DNA from: Balneolaceae bacterium
GTDB taxonomy: Bacteria; Bacteroidota; Rhodothermia; Balneolales; Balneolaceae
Reading direction: 5' to 3'
DNA: 64,000 nt
Assembly: GCA_007693745.1 (NCBI GenBank)
Contig: REDA01000062.1
Coordinates: 17,828 to 81,827 of the forward strand
Shown: in pieces, positions 33,767 to 41,998 of the stretch
How the letters are laid out: the number at the start of each line of letters is the position of its first letter
How positions within the stretch are numbered: position 1 is the first letter of the stretch
Position numbers and translations under genes: made by a program
Notes under the pieces: generated by a model
What the model was told of the DNA's origin: nothing
The model's database searches: none
Seen by the model: the letters and a program-made list of their open reading frames with translations, nothing else

Positions 33767-36169
33767 ATGAATTTCGTCCGCTCTTTTAAATTCCCAATTC
33801 TTAGCTCCCTGCTGATCCTTATGGGTTTTTCAGCCTGTTCTGAACAGTCCGGCGAGATACGGCCGCAGGTAACTCCCGTCGATATGGTTTACCCGCTGAT
33901 TGACACCGCCCATTCCAGATGGTTCTTTTTCAGCTCGGCATCCCGCCCGTTCGGGATGGTCAATCTGAGTCCGGATATGGAAATCGATGGCGCCTGGGAA
34001 ACCGGTTACAAGTACAACAGCGACCGGATCAAGGTATTCAGCCACATCCACGCCTGGCAGCTATCCGGGATACCGATCCTGCCGACAACCGGCGAATTTC
34101 AGGGGCACCTGGGACCCGATGTTTACGGCTCTCACTACAATCGCGAACAGGAGATTGTGTTTCCCGGATATCACAGGGTTGTACTGGACGATTATGACAT
34201 TACAGCCGAACTCACATCAACCACCCGTGCAGGGTTTCACCGCTACACCTGGCCGGAATCACCCCAAAGCCACATACTGTTTGATTTTACAACTACGCTC
34301 GGTCCTTCGGCAACAAGTGAAGGAAGCGTTGAAAAAGTGAGCGACACGGAGCTTCAGGGGTTTGGTGTGATGGCCGGAACCATTCGGCGGCCCAAGCCCG
34401 TGACGGTCTATTTTGTAGCTCAGTTCGACCGGCCGTTCGACTCCTTTTCCGGCTGGAAGGATGGTGAACTTGTGGAGGTGGGTGACAGGATTGAGGGTGA
34501 AAAGACTGGTGCCTATGTCACCTACTCCACGAAGGAGGGTGATGTAACGCAGATGAAGGTGGGGATCTCCTACGTGAGCACAGAGCAGGCGCGCCTCAAT
34601 CTTGAAACAGAGATGCCGCACTGGGATTTTGACCGTGTGGTTGAAGAGTCGCGCCAGGAGTGGAATGAGTGGCTGGGCAGAATCGAAATTGAGGGCGGGA
34701 CGGAGATTCAGCAGCGTCGTTTCTACACGGATCTCTGGAAAGCCCTTCAGGGCAGACGCATCGTCAGTGATGTGAACGGCCGCTATCTGGATATGACCGG
34801 AGTTGCGCCGCGAACCGGGCAGATTCCGCTGGATGAGCAGGGCCGGCCACTCTTTAACCATCACAACTCAGATTCCTTTTGGGGTGCTCAGTGGTCGCTC
34901 AACACGCTCTGGCATCTCGTCTATCCGGAGGTGACGGAGAGCTTTGTCAACTCCATGCTGCTGATGTATGAAGATGGCGGACTCATTCCACGGGGTCCTT
35001 CCGGGGGGAATTACACCTATGTGATGACCGGTGCCTCCACCACTCCCTTCATTGTGAGTGCCTGGCTGAAAGGGATTCGGGGGTTTGATATTGAAAAAGC
35101 TTATGAGGGTCTTCGTAAGAACCATTTTCCCGGCGGGATGATGAGCAAGGCGGGGTACGAACATGATACCACCACAGGTGGCGGAATTGAGTATTATATC
35201 GACCGGGGTTATATCCCCTTCCCGCTATATGACCGTAACTACGGGTTCCACCAGGCCGGTGCGGGCCAGACGCTGGAGTATGCCTATCAGGACTGGGCCT
35301 TGTCTCAGCTCGCACTGGCACTGGGCAATGAGGAGGACGCCGGACTCTTTTCTGAAAGAGCCGGAAACTATCGGAATCTCTGGAATGCGGAGAAGGGATG
35401 GATGTGGCCCAGGGATCGTGATGGCAACTGGAGGGATACCGAAGGGTACGATCATCTCACCTATGCAGGCCCCTGGGTAGAGAGCAATGCGGCGCAGTAC
35501 ACCTGGTGGGTACCGCACGATTTGAAAGGGCTGGCTGACCTGATGGGCGGGGCAGAAGCGTTCACGGAGAAGCTCAATACCTCCTTCGAAAATGCGCAGC
35601 ATCATCTGTTCACCTCCGGTATTGCCCATGCAATGGAGACGATCCGGGATTACCGCAGGGTCTATATCAACTACGGGAATCAGCAGTCGATGCAGACGGC
35701 ATGGCTCTTTAACTACTCCGGGGCTCCATGGCTTACACAGTACTGGACGAGGCGGGTTGTGGAAGAGGTGTACAGTCACCTCACCTACGACCGGGGGTAC
35801 AGCGGGGATGAAGATCAGGGGCTGATGGGTTCTCTGGCTGTTCTGCTGAAAATCGGGCTTTTTTCGACCGATGGGGGAGTGTATCAGGAACCCTTTTACG
35901 AGATTGGCAGTCCGATTTTTGATCAGATCACCATCCATTTGAATCCGGATTACTATCCCGGGGGTACCTTTGTGATCCGCACGGACAACAACGGGCCCGA
36001 AAACTACTACATCCGGTCAGCCAGCCTGAATGGCGAGGAGCTGGACAGGCCCTGGATACCACATACCATGCTCATCAACGGTGGCGAGCTGCACCTGAAC
36101 ATGGGGCCGAAACCCAACAAAGAGTGGGGCAGCCGTCCCGATCAGGCACCCCCATCCCGAACGAAATAG
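33767..36169 (+). CDS. GH92-family alpha-mannosidase-like lipoprotein
   Basis: From the ATG at 33767 the protein has 800 residues with lipobox LMGFSAC (Cys24), so it is a lipoprotein. The GH92 framework is clear: SRPFGMVNLSPDM, YKYNSDRIKVFSHIHAWQLSG, and the acid-bearing GPWVESNAAQYTWWVPHDL. The usual GNDDCGQMSAW loop carrying the catalytic base reads SGDEDQGLMGSLAVL, keeping acidic residues but diverging around them. GH92 enzymes are calcium-dependent exo-alpha-mannosidases. It is monocistronic; no SusC/D pair is nearby. An upstream in-frame GTG at 33713 would only add an unlikely leader. Confidence 0.85.
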   Translation: MNFVRSFKFPILSSLLILMGFSACSEQSGEIRPQVTPVDMVYPLIDTAHSRWFFFSSASRPFGMVNLSPDMEIDGAWETGYKYNSDRIKVFSHIHAWQLSGIPILPTTGEFQGHLGPDVYGSHYNREQEIVFPGYHRVVLDDYDITAELTSTTRAGFHRYTWPESPQSHILFDFTTTLGPSATSEGSVEKVSDTELQGFGVMAGTIRRPKPVTVYFVAQFDRPFDSFSGWKDGELVEVGDRIEGEKTGAYVTYSTKEGDVTQMKVGISYVSTEQARLNLETEMPHWDFDRVVEESRQEWNEWLGRIEIEGGTEIQQRRFYTDLWKALQGRRIVSDVNGRYLDMTGVAPRTGQIPLDEQGRPLFNHHNSDSFWGAQWSLNTLWHLVYPEVTESFVNSMLLMYEDGGLIPRGPSGGNYTYVMTGASTTPFIVSAWLKGIRGFDIEKAYEGLRKNHFPGGMMSKAGYEHDTTTGGGIEYYIDRGYIPFPLYDRNYGFHQAGAGQTLEYAYQDWALSQLALALGNEEDAGLFSERAGNYRNLWNAEKGWMWPRDRDGNWRDTEGYDHLTYAGPWVESNAAQYTWWVPHDLKGLADLMGGAEAFTEKLNTSFENAQHHLFTSGIAHAMETIRDYRRVYINYGNQQSMQTAWLFNYSGAPWLTQYWTRRVVEEVYSHLTYDRGYSGDEDQGLMGSLAVLLKIGLFSTDGGVYQEPFYEIGSPIFDQITIHLNPDYYPGGTFVIRTDNNGPENYYIRSASLNGEELDRPWIPHTMLINGGELHLNMGPKPNKEWGSRPDQAPPSRTK

Positions 36170-36254
36170 GGGTTATCACCCCCCAATCTGAACGGAAATA
36201 TCATTAGAATTGTCATACTTAAACAAGAATAATTCATAAAGAGGAGAACAGAAG

Positions 36255-36779
36255 ATGAGACAGCTGGAAGGAAAACGCGTATTGATGTTTGTGGATCATG
36301 TGTATGAAGATCTTGAGTTATGGTATCCCAAATTACGCCTGATTGAGGAGGGGGCAGACGTGGTGGTTGCCGGACCTGAAAAGAATCAGGTTTATGAAGG
36401 GAAAAACGGTTATCCCTGCCGGTCAGACGCTGCCATTCAGTATATGGTCGCAGATGACTTTGATGCACTGGTCATTCCCGGAGGATTTGCTCCGGATACT
36501 CTGCGGCGCGATCCTAAAGTACTCGAGCTCACCCGTGAGATGAATGACGCGGGAAAACCGGTCGCACACATCTGCCACGCCGGCTGGATCCCCATCTCAG
36601 CCGGAATTATGAAGGGATACCGCTGCACCTCTACTCCCGGCATCAAAGACGACCTGATCAATGCCGGAGCTGAATGGCTGGACGTTGAAGTGGTGGTAGA
36701 CCGGAATCAGGTGAGCAGCCGGCGTCCTGACGACCTTCCCGCTTTCTGCCGGGAAATTATACGGCTTATGAAAAATTAA
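36255..36779 (+). CDS. DJ-1/PfpI family protein
   Basis: The 174-residue protein has the class I amidotransferase-like fold with nucleophile Cys107-His108 in AHICHAGWIPISAG, an acidic residue in HVYEDLELWYP (Glu18), and VIPGGFAPDTLRRDP. The PfpI/YhbO subfamily has been linked to protease, chaperone, glyoxalase and deglycase activities; which applies here is open. A strong ribosome site (AGAGGAGAACAG) precedes the ATG. It stands alone after the GH92 gene. Confidence 0.9.
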   Translation: MRQLEGKRVLMFVDHVYEDLELWYPKLRLIEEGADVVVAGPEKNQVYEGKNGYPCRSDAAIQYMVADDFDALVIPGGFAPDTLRRDPKVLELTREMNDAGKPVAHICHAGWIPISAGIMKGYRCTSTPGIKDDLINAGAEWLDVEVVVDRNQVSSRRPDDLPAFCREIIRLMKN

Positions 36780-36787
36780 GCGCACCC

Positions 36788-36813
36788 CACTGAAAGATCG
36801 TTTTCTTTTAGTG
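36788..36813. terminator. Possible hairpin between convergent genes
   Basis: CACTGAAAGA pairs with TCTTTTAGTG (one G-T pair) around a 6-nt loop, between the PfpI gene and the convergent lipoprotein gene and overlapping the latter's stop codon. No T-run follows on either side, so function as a terminator is uncertain. Confidence 0.3.
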
Positions 36814-37350
36814 AGAAACCGCTGAAGCATCCTCTTCAAGGAAAAATTCCTGAAACAGACCTGTTTCCTCATCCAGAAGGGTAAAGCGGTCTTCGATGAT
36901 TCCAAAACCGTACCGGTGGCTGTCGTCTGAAAATCCGAGGGTTCCGGTCCAGCCGGAAATCTCACCCTCTTCCCATTGCGTTTCGATCAGATCCGCTGCC
37001 AGTGGCTCTTCATCCGGTACATTCCAGTAGAGAATCGCAGCAATAAACTCCCTGTCCGGGGTGTAAATTACCCGGATCCATTCACTTGCAATCCCGGGCC
37101 TGAATCCGTCGGACCGATAGGCAACGGAGGGCCACTCTGCCATCTTTTCTGCATCATACTCCATAATCCCGATGTATTCCGAATGATCATAATCCGATTC
37201 CGAAAACTGCTCTTCAAATGTACTGCCCCTCTCCGGCAGAGTACCCGCCACTTCAGGTAGCTGTTCGATGTTTTCCTGCCTCGGCTCCGTTTCACCGGCA
37301 CAGGATATCAGGATGAAGAATGGCAGGAGCAGAATGGTAACTGTTTTCAT
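36808..37350 (-). CDS. Small lipoprotein of unknown function
   Basis: This 180-residue protein has an N-terminal signal and lipobox FILISCAGE (Cys17). The mature part is strongly acidic and rich in Trp and Tyr, with no domain I recognise. It follows the lemA-M48 pair by 15 bp on the same strand, so it may belong to that operon. Its role is unknown. Confidence 0.7.
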   Translation of the reverse strand: MKTVTILLLPFFILISCAGETEPRQENIEQLPEVAGTLPERGSTFEEQFSESDYDHSEYIGIMEYDAEKMAEWPSVAYRSDGFRPGIASEWIRVIYTPDREFIAAILYWNVPDEEPLAADLIETQWEEGEISGWTGTLGFSDDSHRYGFGIIEDRFTLLDEETGLFQEFFLEEDASAVSH

Positions 37351-37365
37351 AGGGCTCTGGCATGA

Positions 37366-39279
37366 TTATAAAGGGACCGGAAGGCCGATCGCTTCTGATA
37401 CACCCCGAAGCAGCTCTCTCTCTTCAGCGTGGATCTGGCGATCAAAGAGGATGATGGTGATCACCGCTCTGAGAAACTCTTTTTTTACTGCCATGGATGA
37501 AGCGGTTATCTCCTCCAGTGCGCTGTTCAAACCGGCAATGTCGGGGCTGGATGAGAGCTCAAATTTCATCTCCTCCGGCAGCTCCGTCTGTACGGATTTG
37601 AGTCCCGCCTGCAGGGCTTTGTCCGGGTCCGATCCGGTCAGCCGGGCAAAGGCTGCCAGCAGAACCGAGAGCGGCCCCCTGAGGGTGCGCAGGCTGCTGT
37701 GACGCTCCTCCGGCTCTTTTGCCTCTCCAAAGGCGCGGTCGAGCTGATGTACCACCAGCTTCTCCAGAACAAAAGGAAAGAGGTCTTCAGTACCCGCTTT
37801 TGCGGCTGCTTTTTCAGCCACAGCCCTGAACGCGCTGTACTGCTCCTCACTCATCTCACGAAGCGCCGGAAGAGCCAGCTCTGCAAGTGGCAGATACCAC
37901 TCCCGCCGACCTCCCTCAAGCAGGGGAATCAGTTTGTCTGCTTCATCGCTCAGCTCAACCCCGGCCATCGGGCGGATCTCTGCCGGGAGCGAAGATTCAC
38001 CTTGTGCTGCGGCCAGCAAGGCAAGAACAACGGCTTCGGAACCCATCGGTTCATGTGCTGCTCTGCGCAGTTCTGCCGGAATTTCGCTGAGGAGTGTTCC
38101 GGCCTGCTCAAGCTGCGCCGGATGCATGGTTCCGATAGCGGCCAGAATCACTTCCGGCGTGAGGGCTTTGTGGCCCGATAGCAGTCCGTCTTCTTCCTTC
38201 CCTGAAGCGGCTTTCTTCTGATTTTTTTGCCCACGAATCTGATCGGCCTTCAGGGCGGATCGGGAGGAAACGGACGGAACCGTATTGAGAGCACGGATCC
38301 TTTTTTCAATTGGGGGGTGTGTGGCATAGAGCCGGTCGAGGGCCGAATGGAAACTGCTTGCAAAAAAGAGATGGCTCATCTCCATAGCGTGACCATCCGC
38401 TATTTCTGCACCTCTCTTCTTTGCTCCGATTTTTTTCAGGGCGCCGGCAATTCCATCCGGGTTGCGGGTGTACTGCACCGCTGCGGCATCGGCCAGGTAC
38501 TCCCGCTGGCGGGAGATGGCAGACTGTATCATTCGCCCGAAAATCATCCCGATCCATCCGATAATCACCAGGGCCAGACCGAATGCGATGATCGCGATCG
38601 CTGCATTGCCTTCATTTTTATTCCCGCCGGTTCTCACACGCCGGCCGCCGGAAAACATGACACTCCTCATCAGAATCATCCCCATCACATGGATTACCAG
38701 AATTCCGTTCAGAATCCCGATCAGGCGGATATTCAGACGCATATCACCATTGAAAATATGGCTAAACTCATGCGCAATAACTCCCTGCAGTTCATCACGG
38801 GAGAGTTGCTCCAGGCAGCCACGGGTCACCCCTACGGCTGCATCCGCGGTTCCGAATCCCGCTGCAAACGCATTGATATTCTCTTCCCGGTCGAGAATGT
38901 AGATATCGGGTACCGGGAGTCCCGAGGCGAGTGACATCTCCTCGACGATATTGATGAGTCGGGTTTCGAGCGGATCGGTGGAAGAGGGTTCCACTTTACG
39001 TCCGCCCAGCAGCTCGGCCACAGCCGATCCACCCTTCCGGAGCTGCGACACACGGTAAAGCGTACCCGCACCGATAATCATCCCAACCATTGCAAAGACC
39101 GTCAGAAACCAGGCGGGCTGCCACCAGGAAGGCTGTTCAGAACCGGCATACTGACTCTGAAAAGCCACCAGCGTTACAGCATAAATCGACAGAACAATAC
39201 CAGTTACAGCGAGTGCATAGAGCACGATCAGCTTGCCCGTGTTACGTTTGGCGCGGTCCTGTGCCTCAAAGAAATCCAT
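37366..39279 (-). CDS. M48 (HtpX-like) membrane metallopeptidase with long C-terminal region
   Basis: The 637-residue protein has two N-terminal membrane segments (about 17-40 and 55-75), the zinc motif HEFSH at 170-174, further membrane segments, and SRQREYLADAAAV bearing the third ligand. The peptidase ends near residue 345. The remaining roughly 290 residues end in FLRAVITIILFDRQIHAEER, which resembles a TerB-like helical domain. HtpX relatives degrade damaged membrane proteins. lemA lies 21 bp upstream, a well-known pairing. Confidence 0.9.
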   Translation of the reverse strand: MDFFEAQDRAKRNTGKLIVLYALAVTGIVLSIYAVTLVAFQSQYAGSEQPSWWQPAWFLTVFAMVGMIIGAGTLYRVSQLRKGGSAVAELLGGRKVEPSSTDPLETRLINIVEEMSLASGLPVPDIYILDREENINAFAAGFGTADAAVGVTRGCLEQLSRDELQGVIAHEFSHIFNGDMRLNIRLIGILNGILVIHVMGMILMRSVMFSGGRRVRTGGNKNEGNAAIAIIAFGLALVIIGWIGMIFGRMIQSAISRQREYLADAAAVQYTRNPDGIAGALKKIGAKKRGAEIADGHAMEMSHLFFASSFHSALDRLYATHPPIEKRIRALNTVPSVSSRSALKADQIRGQKNQKKAASGKEEDGLLSGHKALTPEVILAAIGTMHPAQLEQAGTLLSEIPAELRRAAHEPMGSEAVVLALLAAAQGESSLPAEIRPMAGVELSDEADKLIPLLEGGRREWYLPLAELALPALREMSEEQYSAFRAVAEKAAAKAGTEDLFPFVLEKLVVHQLDRAFGEAKEPEERHSSLRTLRGPLSVLLAAFARLTGSDPDKALQAGLKSVQTELPEEMKFELSSSPDIAGLNSALEEITASSMAVKKEFLRAVITIILFDRQIHAEERELLRGVSEAIGLPVPL

Positions 39280-39300
39280 AATCGTAGCGTCTCAACGCTT

Positions 39301-39888
39301 TTAAAAAGAGACTTTTGGAGCTTCTCTCTCTGCTTCGCTTTCAATGACAAACTGCTGTGCGGGACCAAATCCAAAGGAGCCGGCGAAGATCACATTCGGA
39401 AACTGCTCCCGGTAGGTGTTGTATTTCATGACGGAATCGTTGAATGCCTGTCGGGCAAAAGCGATCTTGTTCTCTGTAGAGGAGAGCTCTTCTGTGAGCT
39501 GCAGCATATTCTGGTTGGCTTTCAGGTCGGGATAGCTCTCCGACAGGGCAAAAAACCTGCCCAGTGACCCGCTCAACGCCTGCTCTGCGCCCATCAGTCC
39601 GCGCATAGCACCGGCATCTTCCGGGTTTTGTGCCACCTGTTTTTCAGCCTGCTGTGCCTGGTTCCGGGCCTGAATTACCGCCTCCAGGGTTTCGCGTTCA
39701 TGTTTCATGTAGGTCTTTGCTACCTCCACAAGATTGGGAATCAGATCATAGCGCCGTTTGAGCTGCACATCAATCTGTGCAAAGGCGTTTTTAAAGCGGT
39801 TCCGGAAGCTCACCAGCTTGTTGTAGATGGAAACAATCCAGAAGACCAGAACGGCGGCAACCGCAAGCAGAATCAAAAAAGTAGTCAT
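39301..39888 (-). CDS. lemA: LemA family protein
   Basis: The 195-residue protein has a single N-terminal membrane anchor (FLILLAVAAVLVFWIVSIY) and the LemA core: FAQIDVQLKRRYDLIPNLVE, TYMKHERETLEAV, and the C-terminal NDSVMKYNTYREQFP. LemA forms a helical cytoplasmic or periplasmic domain; its role is unknown, but it regularly accompanies M48 peptidases as here. It heads a probable three-gene operon with the M48 peptidase and a lipoprotein. Confidence 0.94.
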   Translation of the reverse strand: MTTFLILLAVAAVLVFWIVSIYNKLVSFRNRFKNAFAQIDVQLKRRYDLIPNLVEVAKTYMKHERETLEAVIQARNQAQQAEKQVAQNPEDAGAMRGLMGAEQALSGSLGRFFALSESYPDLKANQNMLQLTEELSSTENKIAFARQAFNDSVMKYNTYREQFPNVIFAGSFGFGPAQQFVIESEAEREAPKVSF

Positions 39889-40115
39889 TGCCTGATAGTT
39901 TAGTTGAAGTTGGGTTTTCAGCAGAAATTGAAAGTATGTCTTAATGGTTTCACACCATCGACGGTTTTGGATGCAACACCTGTTCGATGGCGCTCAGATA
40001 CGAACCCGGCAGTAAACAGCCATAACCATTGCCTTCCGGAAGTCGCCCCTGCGATGTAAAAGCCCGGAGCTATGATCTATACGGAACTGCCAGGGAAAAG
40101 ATACAGATTCCTCAG

Positions 40116-41609
40116 CTATTTAAACTCTTCGATTGCATCGCTTAATGCCACATCCTTTTCATAGAATTTTTCCCACTTCTCCTTCGGATCGGGCTGTGTG
40201 AGCAGGGATACAACGATCAAAACCAGAACCGACATTCCTGCGGCAGGCAGTACGATATAGGTGGTCGGGATCCAGGGTTCCGGGAGTACCGAATTGATGA
40301 TGGTAATCAGAACCGTGACGCCCATTCCGGTAGCTATCGATGCGACTCCGCCCGGTGTGGTAACCCGTTTCCAAAGGAATGCGGCGAGCAGAGCCGGGGT
40401 GAGTCCCGCTCCCACCATGGTATATGCAGTAAAGGCCATGTCGAGAATGGTTCGGAACTGTGTGAGCAGCAGCCATGCCATCACTCCGAGAAGAATCACC
40501 ATTGAGCGCTGGAAGAAGACCACTCTCTGCTCCGAAGCCTCCGGATTGATGAAACGCTGATAGATATCACGCGTCAGGTTCGTGGAGGGAGTCAGCAGAA
40601 AACTGTTTCCGGTGGACGTAATAATGGCAACCGTTGCGCAGATCAGAAGGAGTCCGCCGGCAAGCGGAATACCCACTTCGGTGGCGAACCGCGCGGTATG
40701 GAGTATAATACGCTCGCTGTCTTCCACGGCAAGATGCAGAATACTGGAAGGATCGATGGCGTTAAAATGGCTGAAAGCGAGAATGGCGAGGGTGGCGATC
40801 GCTGTTTCAATGATTATGGTGCCAATGACCCAGAGTACCACCGCATTTTTTGCCGATTTTTCATTTTCGGCAGAGTAGAATTTCTGGTACATGTTCGACT
40901 CTCCCATCAGAAGCAGAAAGGTAGGAAAGAAAACCCCCATCACCCAGATCCAGCTGTGTCCGCCCAGCACGGTGAACAGCTGTGGATCAATTTCTGCGGC
41001 TACATACTCAGCACCTCCCAGATTCATAAACACCAGCGGCACGGCCAGGATAACAGCGATTGTGATAACGGTGCCGTTGATGATATCCACAGAAACAATG
41101 GAGAGCATCCCGGCAAAAGCGGTGAAAGTGATAATAAACCCGGCCGTAAGAAGTACACCCTGCCACTCCGGAATACCGGCCACCAGATTAAGTACGAATC
41201 CCCCGCCTCTGAACTGATAGCCCACAATGGTGGTATAGGCGATCACGATCACAATCGTACCGAGGATGCGGGCATATTTGTTGTAGCGAAGCTCCAGAAT
41301 ATCCGGAACCGTGTACTGTGCAATTCTGCGCACACGGCCGGCAAGAAAAAAAACAATGACGATCCCCACCCAGGCACCGGCAGCCATCCAGAGCTCGGAA
41401 ATCCCGACTCGTGCCGCCAACCCCGCTCCGGCAAGCAGGGAACCGGAACCGATCCAGGTGCAGAGGAGTGTACCAACCAGTTTGTAGGTGGGCACCTTAC
41501 GGCCGGCTACCATAAAATCTTCCTGGTTTTTGATGGCCCGGCTTTTCCAGACGGAAATGCTCATCAGCAGGCCAAGATATAAAATGACAATCCAGAAGTA
41601 GATACTCAT
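40116..41609 (-). CDS. Sodium:solute symporter (SSS family)
   Basis: The 497-residue protein has about 13 membrane segments and SSS family marks: KNQEDFMVAGRKVPTYKLVG, GTLLCTWIGSGSLLAGAG, and the later GNSFLLTPSTNLTRDIYQRF. It would import a solute using the sodium gradient; the solute cannot be named from sequence. It is divergent from ppdK across 389 bp and about 230 bp upstream of lemA. The sodium theme recurs with the NhaC-type antiporter at the right end. Confidence 0.92.
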   Translation of the reverse strand: MSIYFWIVILYLGLLMSISVWKSRAIKNQEDFMVAGRKVPTYKLVGTLLCTWIGSGSLLAGAGLAARVGISELWMAAGAWVGIVIVFFLAGRVRRIAQYTVPDILELRYNKYARILGTIVIVIAYTTIVGYQFRGGGFVLNLVAGIPEWQGVLLTAGFIITFTAFAGMLSIVSVDIINGTVITIAVILAVPLVFMNLGGAEYVAAEIDPQLFTVLGGHSWIWVMGVFFPTFLLLMGESNMYQKFYSAENEKSAKNAVVLWVIGTIIIETAIATLAILAFSHFNAIDPSSILHLAVEDSERIILHTARFATEVGIPLAGGLLLICATVAIITSTGNSFLLTPSTNLTRDIYQRFINPEASEQRVVFFQRSMVILLGVMAWLLLTQFRTILDMAFTAYTMVGAGLTPALLAAFLWKRVTTPGGVASIATGMGVTVLITIINSVLPEPWIPTTYIVLPAAGMSVLVLIVVSLLTQPDPKEKWEKFYEKDVALSDAIEEFK

Positions 41610-41998
41610 AACTCAGTTACCAGTGGGTTAGATTCGTCTTTTACAGCAGAAGGGTAAAGTTTAATGAATATATGGTAAAGATTTATCTCTTTTTTGACGG
41701 TTTTTCAGTACAAAAGGAATCATAGCTTCAGTCACAAGAAAACTCTTTTTCGGCCTGTATTTGAACTGTTTAGAGCATTTACATTCATAAACTCTGACAC
41801 CATGGGTGGGGCAGTACTGAGCTGTTTCGGGATGTGCCCCACAGTGCTATAGGGAACATCCTGATTGCTCTGTACCGATTAATTCAGTTTGTTATATCTG
41901 TTAATTACACTGTCTCACTTCATAGCATTGAGAACTCATCTGCACCCCGAAGGTTGACAGAGAGATTTTGGTACTGAAATACATAAACAGATAAAGGG
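41610..41998. other. Divergent intergenic region with one inverted repeat
   Basis: This 389-bp region holds the likely promoters of the symporter and ppdK. The only structure I see is a perfect 8-bp inverted repeat, GTGGGGCA/TGCCCCAC, at 41806-41842 with a 21-nt spacer containing CAGTACTG. No T-run follows. An operator or RNA leader structure is possible. The ppdK ribosome site AAAGGG lies at its end. Confidence 0.45.

Noticed and set aside
40698..41582. 294-codon + frame inside the symporter gene
   Set aside because: It is the antisense shadow of a membrane protein, very rich in His, Asn and Gln, with no motif.
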